Both the position numbers and the translations under genes were made by a program. From the NCBI RefSeq assembly GCF_031127805.1, contig NZ_JARXHW010000019.1, forward strand, positions 16,283-80,282: 64,000 nt of DNA, written 5' to 3'. The first letter of the stretch is position 1; every line of letters begins with the position of its first letter. The notes below the pieces were generated by a model. It saw only the letters and a list, made by a program, of their open reading frames with translations, ran no database searches and had not been told where the DNA came from. Below are positions 48,076-55,696 of the stretch, piece after piece. The stretch is from Thalassobacterium maritimum. Its GTDB lineage: Bacteria > Verrucomicrobiota > Verrucomicrobiia > Opitutales > Coraliomargaritaceae.

Positions 48076-49140
48076 ATGACGCCACTCCCCGAACCGCTGA
48101 TAGCTGGGCAGCCATGGACAGCGCTGGCTCCGATGCAGGACGTCACGACGCTCCCCTTCATGCGCCTGCTGGGCAAATATGGCGCGCCGGACTTGCTCTT
48201 TACGGAGTATTTTCGTGTGCATGGTCACTCGACTTTAGAGCAACACATCGTCGACGCGGTCTGTCAGCATAATACGGGACGCCCGGTTTTCGCGCAGCTG
48301 ATCGGTGAAAGCTTACCTGACTTGGAGCGCACCGTCGCAGCGATTGAAACCGCACAGCTGCCGGTGGCGGGCATCGACCTCAATATGGGCTGCCCGGCCC
48401 CTAAAGTTTATAAGAAAAATGTCGGCGGCGGTCTACTGCGCGAGCCATCGAAAGTCGACGAAGTGCTCAGTTGCCTGCGTGGCGCCATCCAGGGCCGCTT
48501 CACCGTTAAGATGCGCATCGGTTTCGACAGTGACCAACACTTTGAAACGATCCTAGACCTGATCGAGAAGCACAAAGTCGACTTACTAAGCTTACACGCG
48601 CGCACGGTGAAAGAAGCCTACCGCAGCGAAGTCCATTATGAATATATCAAGCGCGCTGCCGAGCGAGTGCCCTGCCCGGTATTGGCCAATGGCAACGTAA
48701 CTTCAGTTGCGAAGGGGCAATGGGTGCTCGACCAAACGGGCAGCGCCGGCGTAATGATCGGCCGCTCTTGCATTCGTAACCCATGGATCTTTCGTCAGCA
48801 CCGTGAACACTTCGCCGGACAGCCCATCTTCCAGCCAAAACTCGGCGATGTGCGCGAGTACATCGAGGAGCTGATCGTCGCAACCAGTCGTCCCAATCGA
48901 GAGGGGCAGTATCATATCAATCACATGAAGAAGTTCCTAAACTTCATCGGATTGGGAGTGGATACAGACGGTCAATTCCTACACGACATGCGCCGCGCAC
49001 GCACAAAATCAGAGCTGGATGCCATTTGCGATAAGCACTTGATCGAAGGAGGACGTGCAGAACAATTGTTTCCAGATGAGCCGATCAAAGGCTTGGTCGC
49101 GCGCCCTAACTGCGAGACTTCACGCGGCTGCTCTTTGTAA
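48076..49140 (+). CDS. tRNA-dihydrouridine synthase
   Basis: 354 residues, FMN-binding TIM barrel. LAPMQDVTTLPFM starts the barrel. The catalytic Cys106 is in NMGCPAPKVYKKNVGGGLL, followed by TVKMRIGF, LSLHARTVKEAY and NGNVTS, with GVMIGRSCIRNPWIF binding the FMN phosphate. It reduces specific uridines in the tRNA D-loop. The family (DusA, B or C type) is not certain; the GCPAPKV loop is closest to DusB/DusC-like proteins. It starts nine bases after the previous gene. Confidence 0.93.
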   Translation: MTPLPEPLIAGQPWTALAPMQDVTTLPFMRLLGKYGAPDLLFTEYFRVHGHSTLEQHIVDAVCQHNTGRPVFAQLIGESLPDLERTVAAIETAQLPVAGIDLNMGCPAPKVYKKNVGGGLLREPSKVDEVLSCLRGAIQGRFTVKMRIGFDSDQHFETILDLIEKHKVDLLSLHARTVKEAYRSEVHYEYIKRAAERVPCPVLANGNVTSVAKGQWVLDQTGSAGVMIGRSCIRNPWIFRQHREHFAGQPIFQPKLGDVREYIEELIVATSRPNREGQYHINHMKKFLNFIGLGVDTDGQFLHDMRRARTKSELDAICDKHLIEGGRAEQLFPDEPIKGLVARPNCETSRGCSL

Positions 49141-49205
49141 AGATTCCATAGCTAGAAGCACCACGAACTCGCACTGTGGAACACACGATGCGGACAGGGA
49201 TCGAT

Positions 49206-51080
49206 CTATGCTTTGGCTTGTTCGAAGAGATCTTGAATTGTCTGCTTCAGTATGTTAAGACGCAGCGGCTTGCTCAAATAGGCATTCATCCCATTATCTA
49301 GGCAGCGAGCTTCGTCTCCCGCCAAAGCGTTCGCAGTCAACGCAACAATCTTAACTCCCTGAGCCTGCTGACCAGCCGCACCTTGACGTATTTGGCGCGT
49401 GGCCTCTAGGCCATCCATTATAGGCATTTGAAGGTCCATAAAAATCAGGTCATAATTTTGCTCGCGCAGTAAATCTAATAACTCCTCGCCATTGTCAGCA
49501 AAATCCACAGACCAGCCAAGCCGACGCAGCATAATCATAATCACTCGTTGATTGGCCAGATTATCCTCTGCGACAGCAATTCGAAGTGGTAATTGGTCGG
49601 CAAGTAATTTCGGCTTCGGCTGATCTTCACTAACAGCCTTTTTTATTTTTGGCTGAATCGGAATCGGTGGGCGCGAGTCTTTCAAGGAAACAATCTCAAA
49701 CTGGGCGCGACTAAAGAAACAAGAGCCTTCCCCAGGGAGACTAGTCGCCCAAGCTTTACCTCCCATAGCTTCACTCAGACGCTTGCAAATCGCTAAGCCC
49801 AGTCCAGTGCCTCCATATTTTCGGGTGGTCGAGCTGTCTCCTTGAGAAAAGGGTTTAAACAACTGGCTGAGCTGCTCGCGAGTCATCCCGATTCCCGTGT
49901 CACGGACTTCAAATTCAATATCCACCAGATTCGTTTCCAGATTAATAGCATGCGTGCACACACTCAGCGAGACCTCCCCCTTTTCTGTAAACTTGATCGC
50001 GTTTGACAAGAGATTGGTTAAGATCTGACGCAAGCGGGTTTCATCGCCACGAATTCGACGTGGCACGTCTTCGTCGACATCAATATTTAAACTTAAGCCC
50101 TTTTCAGTCGCCTGCGAAAAGAACATTGAGCTGAGCTCGCGAATCACGGGTAAGATGGCGAAATCCCGAGACTCTAGATTAAGATTGCCGGACTCCACCT
50201 TGGAAAAATCGAGCACATCGTTGATTAAAGACATCAAGGCCTCACTACTGGTCTTGATCGTAGCCAAGTAGTCATCTTGCTCTTCATCCAAATTGGTATC
50301 ATTGAGCATTTCAACAAAGCCAATAATCCCGTTCAGGGGCGTGCGTATTTCATGACTCATAGTCGCCAAAAAGTCACTTTTAGCGCGGTTGGCGCTATCG
50401 GCTTCGTAGGCTGATTGCTTCGCATGTTCGATTACTTGATTTAAACGCTGATTCACAATTTCTAATTCCTCTCGAGCACTATCGGCATCCTCCATCATAC
50501 TGAGCGCAACCTTGCGCCCTTTCTTAAGTTCATCAGCCTGCTCAATTAAATCAGAATTAGCAGAGATTAATTCCTTCTCCGCACGCTTCCAGCGTTGCTC
50601 CGTCTCCCCATGATTACGTGTAATAGTACGTAATGTATCGGATAAGCGATCAAACTCTTTAAAATCAAAAGTCTGAGGCATCAGAGCCGACCCGCCAGTG
50701 CCAATACTGCTCAATCGGTCGTTCAATAGATCTAAATTGCTCTCTAAGCGTTGCACAAAATAACGTGTGGCCATTAACGGCACCGTCACACCAAACAGGA
50801 GAATCGCAAAGGCCAGCGCCATACTGCGATAAAACTCTTGTTGATGTGCTTTAGTCCGCTCCTCTCGCATGAACTCAATTTCGTCGATGTGTTCGATCGG
50901 ATTGAAATCAACATTCGAAACCATAGAATTAAGCTGCTCCATTAACACCGAGCGCTCTTCCATATACTCAGTAAAGCGAATGGAAACCATCCAGCCGACA
51001 ATCACGACGACGACCGCGATAATCGGCAGCGCGGCATACAGATATACCATGCGCACAATGCTACGTGCCTGAGTGCTCAA
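49206..51080 (-). CDS. Membrane hybrid histidine kinase
   Basis: 624 residues. Two membrane helices (about 10-32 and 85-105) bracket a small extracytoplasmic loop. A HAMP-like/coiled-coil linker follows (about 105-230). The kinase core has His243 in TMSHEIRTPLNGIIGF, N-box NLLSNAIKFTE, and G-boxes DTGIGM and GGTGLGLAICK. The C-terminal receiver has Asp549 in FMDLQMPIMDG and Lys in LSKPLR. This is the BarA/ArcB-like layout without the phosphotransfer domain. The start overlaps the preceding membrane PAS gene by four bases, so the two are translationally coupled and probably act together. Confidence 0.93.
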   Translation of the reverse strand: MSTQARSIVRMVYLYAALPIIAVVVVIVGWMVSIRFTEYMEERSVLMEQLNSMVSNVDFNPIEHIDEIEFMREERTKAHQQEFYRSMALAFAILLFGVTVPLMATRYFVQRLESNLDLLNDRLSSIGTGGSALMPQTFDFKEFDRLSDTLRTITRNHGETEQRWKRAEKELISANSDLIEQADELKKGRKVALSMMEDADSAREELEIVNQRLNQVIEHAKQSAYEADSANRAKSDFLATMSHEIRTPLNGIIGFVEMLNDTNLDEEQDDYLATIKTSSEALMSLINDVLDFSKVESGNLNLESRDFAILPVIRELSSMFFSQATEKGLSLNIDVDEDVPRRIRGDETRLRQILTNLLSNAIKFTEKGEVSLSVCTHAINLETNLVDIEFEVRDTGIGMTREQLSQLFKPFSQGDSSTTRKYGGTGLGLAICKRLSEAMGGKAWATSLPGEGSCFFSRAQFEIVSLKDSRPPIPIQPKIKKAVSEDQPKPKLLADQLPLRIAVAEDNLANQRVIMIMLRRLGWSVDFADNGEELLDLLREQNYDLIFMDLQMPIMDGLEATRQIRQGAAGQQAQGVKIVALTANALAGDEARCLDNGMNAYLSKPLRLNILKQTIQDLFEQAKA

Positions 51081-51907
51081 TGGCCACTCCCCTTTCTCAC
51101 GGCAGCGAAAGGCAACGATTCAACCAGCTCAACTGGCAATTCCAGCTTACTATCATCCGAGGAATTATCTGTTTTATAACGCGGCGCCTCCCCTGCTTCT
51201 CGACAGAGTAAATTCACCTCTTCTTTGAGTTCGAGAATGCGTGTTTCGCGACGAAACATCCCTTTTCGGAAGCGATCCAAATCTTTTTGAGCAGCCTCTA
51301 GATCTGCCACTCGTTCAGCATTCTTAACTGGCGGCACGAAAAAAGCAGCTTCCACCACGTGCTCCTTTTCGAAATACTGCCCGCTCAAGAGTGCATGGGT
51401 CGAAAAACCGTCGGCACTCTTCATTTCGATTTTAGGCTGTTTAACGGAAGCGTCACCCTGCTTGATCGAATCCACAACGGACTCCAACTTCAAAGGATTC
51501 ACCCCCAACACTTCTTCTAAGCGCTGCCCTCGTAACACTGAATCTGTCGGCATACGAAGCATTTTAACGAACCCTGGGCTGGCTCGATCAATAATTAAGC
51601 TTCCCGCATCAAAGCGTACAAAACATGCCAAGGACCGTGAATAAAGTTGATTCTGAGCTTCCAAACTCGATGCCTTTGCGAGCGTGAGCAAGCGCTCTTT
51701 TTCTCTTAACTGAGAAGTCAAGCTGCGCTCAATCCATACAAAGCACGAGACAGTCACCCCGCCCAAACCAGCAAACACGTAAGCCTCGATATCGGTAACC
51801 CCCAGCACGATCAAAACAGTCGCGATTGCAATGCATGAAAAAACACCCGTGGTCAGCGCGAGTAACAATGCACTGAATGACATTCCTTGGTGATCAGTCG
51901 AATTCAT
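51077..51907 (-). CDS. Membrane PAS-like partner of the hybrid kinase
   Basis: 276 residues, no enzyme domain. Two membrane helices (about 10-52) are followed by a coiled coil and a PAS-like domain (about 80-195). A terminal coiled coil ends with a low-complexity tail. The PAS assignment rests on the pattern FVRFDAGSLIIDRASPGFVKML, typical of a sensor PAS opening. With no kinase of its own and a four-base overlap with the kinase gene, it looks like the sensory half of a split receptor. It is not a known named protein. Confidence 0.75.
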   Translation of the reverse strand: MNSTDHQGMSFSALLLALTTGVFSCIAIATVLIVLGVTDIEAYVFAGLGGVTVSCFVWIERSLTSQLREKERLLTLAKASSLEAQNQLYSRSLACFVRFDAGSLIIDRASPGFVKMLRMPTDSVLRGQRLEEVLGVNPLKLESVVDSIKQGDASVKQPKIEMKSADGFSTHALLSGQYFEKEHVVEAAFFVPPVKNAERVADLEAAQKDLDRFRKGMFRRETRILELKEEVNLLCREAGEAPRYKTDNSSDDSKLELPVELVESLPFAAVRKGSGH

Positions 51908-52015
51908 GATTTGATGCTTAGTAACAAGTAAACAATTGCGAAATTAGTAGAGTCTATCCCCTAGTGTGCAAGGCTAAGTGACAGAATCTATAAAAAAGCC
52001 TAATGCTCCACTTTT

Positions 52016-52729
52016 TCAAGAACGCCCCACTCGCATCAACTCGGCACCACAGGCATCAAGCGCGGCTTCATGTGCGACGCGCAATGGGTCATAAGCATCC
52101 AGCAAAGCCCAAAACCGCGGCCCATGATTCATTTCGGTCAGGTGCGCCAGCTCGTGCAGCAGCACATAATCCTGTAGCTCGGGTGCGACTAAGACTAAAC
52201 GCCAATTGAGTGAGAGGCCGCGCCGACTGGAACAAGAGCCCCAGCGACTCGATTGGTCCCGCACAGAGATAGCGCCATATTCAAGCTGTAGGCGCTTGGC
52301 GTGATAAGCCACGCGGCAATGCAGCGCATCTTTCGCAAAGCGGCGCGTCAATTGCAGCAAGGAGGCCTCATCCACCACGGGCAAGCGCAGCACCAAGACC
52401 GCCCCTCCGGCATCGAAACAGTAATCGGCCCGCCGTCGCGTGCTAGACTCGATCCTAACTTCCAAAACATCGCCACTCGCCGTCATCCGCGGGTGCTGCG
52501 CGAGCCACTCCGTGAGTGTTACGACCGGGGGCACTTTAACCAGTTGCGCATCCAGCCACTCGCGTTGCTTCTCTATAAAACGAGCTACATTGCGGTCGCT
52601 GGTCTGCCAGGGCACTGAGGCCAGCACTTGATTCTGATGCCCGAGTCGCAAGCGCAGGTGTCGCGTCCCCTTGCGACGACTCACCTCAACGGGCACGCGC
52701 TGCCCACTCGCACTAATAAACTCCATCAC
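52016..52729 (-). CDS. YgjP-like (DUF45) zinc metallopeptidase
   Basis: 237 residues. The zinc site HELAH (192-196) followed by His202 in EMNHGPRFW is the signature of the YgjP/WLM-type gluzincin family. Other family segments are VRDQSSRWGSCSSRRGLSLNWRL and QREWLDAQL. The function in bacteria is poorly defined; it is often found beside restriction or housekeeping genes. It lies 11 bases downstream of mazG on the same strand. Confidence 0.92.
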   Translation of the reverse strand: MMEFISASGQRVPVEVSRRKGTRHLRLRLGHQNQVLASVPWQTSDRNVARFIEKQREWLDAQLVKVPPVVTLTEWLAQHPRMTASGDVLEVRIESSTRRRADYCFDAGGAVLVLRLPVVDEASLLQLTRRFAKDALHCRVAYHAKRLQLEYGAISVRDQSSRWGSCSSRRGLSLNWRLVLVAPELQDYVLLHELAHLTEMNHGPRFWALLDAYDPLRVAHEAALDACGAELMRVGRS

Positions 52730-52740
52730 ACGCCCAAGGC

Positions 52741-53394
52741 TCAGACCTGCTCGAGGGTATCAACAACATTCTGGGTATAGCGACGCAGCGCAGACTCGGG
52801 GTCGATCCCCTTGGCACGGCAAGCTGCAGCAATCTCAAAGAGCTGTTTACCCAAACTCGCTTCGTCGATACTGTCCGCGGCTGCATCAATCGCCACTTGA
52901 TCGATCACAGTTTCAGCGAGCATCTGCTGTTTCTGAATCTGCTTATATACATCCTTCGCATACATCAAGGCAGGCAGTTGATTGGGCAGATCCTTGAATT
53001 TGCCCGACTGCGCGGGACCTCGTTTACGCTCTGTAGCCTTGATCTGATCCCACTGCACGAGAACTGCCTCCGAGGAGCTTAAGTCTCCCTGTCCAAATAC
53101 ATGTGGGTGCCGGCGCACGAGCTTCTCATTGACCTCACGGCACACGCTCTCAAAGTCGAACTGCCCTGCCTCTTGTGCCATCTGCGCATGCATCACGACT
53201 TGCAGTAAAACATCCCCCAACTCCTCTTCCATGTGGTCCATGTCGAGACGGTCGATCGTCTGCAAGAGCTCACAGCACTCGTCGACTAAGCATTCAGCAA
53301 TCGATTGGTGATCTTGCTCAATATCCCAAGGGCAGCCGGTCTCCGGCTCGCGCAAGGCAGCTACAGTTTTAATTAAATCTTCAATGGCACTCAT
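52741..53394 (-). CDS. mazG: Nucleoside triphosphate pyrophosphohydrolase MazG
   Basis: 217 residues. The N-terminal all-alpha NTP-PPase domain has the metal-binding set CPWDIEQDHQSI, CLVDECCELLQTIDR and MEEELGDVLLQVVMHAQMA, then the RRHPHVFG motif. The C-terminal half is shorter and less conserved than in E. coli MazG. It hydrolyses non-canonical or excess NTPs to NMPs. It shares a strand and probably a transcript with the metallopeptidase downstream. Confidence 0.95.
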   Translation of the reverse strand: MSAIEDLIKTVAALREPETGCPWDIEQDHQSIAECLVDECCELLQTIDRLDMDHMEEELGDVLLQVVMHAQMAQEAGQFDFESVCREVNEKLVRRHPHVFGQGDLSSSEAVLVQWDQIKATERKRGPAQSGKFKDLPNQLPALMYAKDVYKQIQKQQMLAETVIDQVAIDAAADSIDEASLGKQLFEIAAACRAKGIDPESALRRYTQNVVDTLEQV

Positions 53395-53443
53395 ATATAT
53401 TATTTGCTTCTAAAATGTAAATCGCTGTGAAACTGCTGCCCAC

Positions 53444-53794
53444 TTAGCCCAAGGTCTCTGCCCACAAGGCTTCTTTAAACCCGACCAAGCCGAAGCCCTC
53501 GCCTAGCACGAAGGGACGCTTGACTAAATTGCCTCGGCTCGCCAGCAGTCCCAGCGCCTGGGTCTGTGACATACTAGGCAACTTCTCTTTCATATTGAGC
53601 TCCCGGTAATCACCGCCAGCCGTGTTGAATAATTTGCGCAGCTCACCAGATTGATACTGTAGCATTTGCTCCAGCTCCGCAACTGTTGGCGGCGTCTCGC
53701 GAATGGGGTATTCCTCATAAGAGATGCCCTGCGCATCCAGCCATCGAGTCGCCTTTTTACAAGTACCGCAGTTTTTATAAGTGTAAATCTTCAT
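53444..53794 (-). CDS. ArsC/Spx-family thioredoxin-fold protein
   Basis: 116 residues from the ATG at 53794; a TTG three codons earlier is a weaker option. The redox motif CGTC (Cys9-Cys12) opens a thioredoxin fold typical of the ArsC/Spx family (IYTYKNCGTCKKATRWLD, ELRKLFNTAGGDYREL, VKRPFVL). The Arg of arsenate reductases near RPF is present. Such small proteins are variously called arsenate reductase-like or Spx/MgsR-like; the two-cysteine CxxC suggests a redox role, but the substrate is unknown. Confidence 0.9.
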   Translation of the reverse strand: MKIYTYKNCGTCKKATRWLDAQGISYEEYPIRETPPTVAELEQMLQYQSGELRKLFNTAGGDYRELNMKEKLPSMSQTQALGLLASRGNLVKRPFVLGEGFGLVGFKEALWAETLG

Positions 53795-53818
53795 ACCATC
53801 CAACAGATGGATGTAGAA

Positions 53819-54289
53819 TCACTCAACCGTCAAGACCTGCCCGCTAGAACCATTCGGCAAACGAAAAGAATCCCCTGCACGACGGCCTAATAGACGCCCC
53901 GCCAAGGGGGATTGCGCCGTAATCACTGTCACTTCGTACGATTCCATCTTTATAACTTGCCCCCCAGCCGTTCCTGCAAAAAAGAAATGCTCCTCGAAGC
54001 CCCCAAAATCACAACAAAAGAGTGCGCCAAAGGATACTTGAGTCTTCGGCTGCAACAGCTCTTCGCGCTCGGACTGCAGTTCCTCAATCGCATCCGCCCA
54101 TTGTCGAGCCTGTCCAGCCTGCCCAGCTGCTAAGTATGAAGCCTCCAACCCCTGCGTATCCCACTGCGACTCCGCACGCGATTCTTCATTCGTCGCGTAA
54201 GACGCTGCATCCTTAGAGGCATTCACGGCATTGAGCGCTTCCTCGCGCAGCGTCGCTAATAGGCTGTTAAAGAAATTTGTTTTGTTCAT
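53819..54289 (-). CDS. GreA/GreB-family elongation factor-like protein
   Basis: 156 residues. A predicted helical hairpin (about 5-85) is followed by the GreA/GreB C-terminal beta domain with TVITAQSPLAGRLLGRRAGDSF, the family hallmark. The tip of the hairpin does not show the clear acidic pair (DxxE/DE) used for transcript cleavage. The protein may therefore be a regulator binding the RNA polymerase secondary channel rather than a true cleavage factor. It lies downstream of the rpmG terminator. Confidence 0.82.
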   Translation of the reverse strand: MNKTNFFNSLLATLREEALNAVNASKDAASYATNEESRAESQWDTQGLEASYLAAGQAGQARQWADAIEELQSEREELLQPKTQVSFGALFCCDFGGFEEHFFFAGTAGGQVIKMESYEVTVITAQSPLAGRLLGRRAGDSFRLPNGSSGQVLTVE

Positions 54290-54351
54290 GACTCGGACTA
54301 AGCCGCCAGCCTTCGCATCGAAGCGCAGTTGACAATACTATTCAGCCAACA

Positions 54352-54377
54352 AAAAACCCGCCACGTGGGCGGGTTTA
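54352..54377 (-). terminator. Rho-independent terminator after rpmG (minus strand)
   Basis: Perfect 9-bp stem (54355-54363 and 54369-54377) with loop ACGTG. Read on the minus strand the hairpin ends in GGCGGGTTTTTTG. It closes the rpmG transcript before the GreA-like gene. Confidence 0.88.
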
Positions 54378-54418
54378 GAAAAATTGACGCTCATTGAGCC
54401 AATCAAGACAGTAGGAAA

Positions 54419-54589
54419 TTACCCCTTGATTTCGCGGTGCAGCGTGTGGCGACGAAGAAACTTGTTGTATTTCTTCTTCTCAACGCGATCGGGCTGTAGC
54501 TTCTTGTCGCGTGTGGACATGTAGCGTGATACAGGTTTCCCCTCGGCGCGGGCTTCGGTGCATTCTAAGATGATGTGCTCTCTGGGCAT
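54419..54589 (-). CDS. rpmG: 50S ribosomal protein L33, zinc-free form
   Basis: 56 residues from the ATG at 54589; the longer frame to 54655 adds unrelated residues. Pattern ILECTEARAEGKPVSRYMSTRDKK and KKYNKFLRRHTLHREIKG identifies L33. The CxxC pairs of zinc-binding L33 are missing (one cysteine only), so this is the C-minus paralogue often expressed under zinc limitation. It stands alone with its own terminator. Confidence 0.93.
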   Translation of the reverse strand: MPREHIILECTEARAEGKPVSRYMSTRDKKLQPDRVEKKKYNKFLRRHTLHREIKG

Positions 54590-54636
54590 GACTAAACTTT
54601 TGTTGATGGTTTCGGAAAAAGCAGCGGAAAGTAGGT

Positions 54637-54665
54637 GCTTCGCTCCGCGAAGCAACCCTTTTTTC
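54637..54665. terminator. Hairpin upstream of rpmG
   Basis: Perfect 8-bp stem TGCTTCGC-TCC-GCGAAGCA (54637-54655), followed on the + strand by ACCC and a T run. No + strand gene ends nearby. It may instead be a leader structure of rpmG, since on the minus strand it lies 48 bases before that start. Confidence 0.4.
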
Positions 54666-54841
54666 CAGCTATTTCACCGACTACTGAGCGACACCCAGCT
54701 GGCACCACTGAATCATTCAGTCAAAATAGTCTGTATATTAAATCTCAAAGAGGCCCGAATCCACCCAGGTGACTAGAATCTCTCGTAAGATTAAAACAAG
54801 TTGTGATTTATAAAAAGCCAGTGAGTATGGGTCCTCACTTC

Positions 54842-55696
54842 ATGAAAATCCCAAAGTCTATTTTACACCAAAGCACCAGCCATCTCGTTTGGCTGATGAT
54901 GGCTCCTCTACTCATATTTGCCCAAAGCGAGTCTAGGCAGCCCCAAGCCCCCGCAGGTGCCGACACACGCCCCGCGCAAACCGACAGCGCCAGCGCGCAG
55001 CTCATAAAGAACTACTTAACGGTCACTGGCGCACTCCAAGCGCAGCCCCCGCTACTCAATGTCGTCGCCCAAGGTCGTATTAAAGAGTCCACCCTTGAGC
55101 GCCAATTTCACTTAATCGAAACCAGCGATGGCAAACGCCGCCTCACCTACAGTTGGACCCACCTGGGTCGTAAACACCGTGTCCTCTATGTTCACGATGG
55201 CCTGCAAACTTGGACTCAGGTCTTAGAGCCCAAGCAGCAAACAGCTCATAGCTATACCGGAGTCGACGCGCAGCACTTCGCCAATCAACGCTGGCTGCTT
55301 CAGCCCTTTACCCTGCCCAAACGAGCCGACTACGAGTTCAAATACCAAGGCACCGCTCTCGTCGCTGGACGCCCCGCCCATATGATCAAGGGATATGGGA
55401 AGGCCAATATTCACAGCTGGTTTTACTTCGACCAGGAAAAGTCACTCCTCACCCGCTGGGGCGGCCAGGGAAAAATCGCAGGCGTAACAGAAGCCATGGA
55501 CTATCAGGCGAGCCAATTTAAACCAGTCGATGGCATCTTAATTCCTTCTTATATTCAATTACTGGCGCAAAACGCCCCCTTCGGATACATTCAAGTGGAA
55601 CAAATGACTATCAATCAGGATCTCAACGAGGTTTCCTTTTTCATGCCAGAGCACATCTCTCCCACTTTGCGCCAGCGCCCGACCGTAAAAAATTAA
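54842..55696 (+). CDS. Exported protein of unknown function
   Basis: 284 residues from the ATG at 54842, chosen because a signal peptide starts there (hydrophobic core LVWLMMAPLLIFA). The mature part is beta-rich, with patterns such as LRYVHDGL-type and HTGVDAQHFA-type turns and a repeated NYLTVTGALQAQPPLLNVVAQGRI opening. It resembles in outline the LolA/outer-membrane lipoprotein-sorting or DUF-type carriers that bind lipids in the periplasm; this is a weak resemblance. Its stop codon overlaps the helicase start by one base (TAATG), so the two are co-translated although no link is obvious. Confidence 0.7.
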   Translation: MKIPKSILHQSTSHLVWLMMAPLLIFAQSESRQPQAPAGADTRPAQTDSASAQLIKNYLTVTGALQAQPPLLNVVAQGRIKESTLERQFHLIETSDGKRRLTYSWTHLGRKHRVLYVHDGLQTWTQVLEPKQQTAHSYTGVDAQHFANQRWLLQPFTLPKRADYEFKYQGTALVAGRPAHMIKGYGKANIHSWFYFDQEKSLLTRWGGQGKIAGVTEAMDYQASQFKPVDGILIPSYIQLLAQNAPFGYIQVEQMTINQDLNEVSFFMPEHISPTLRQRPTVKN

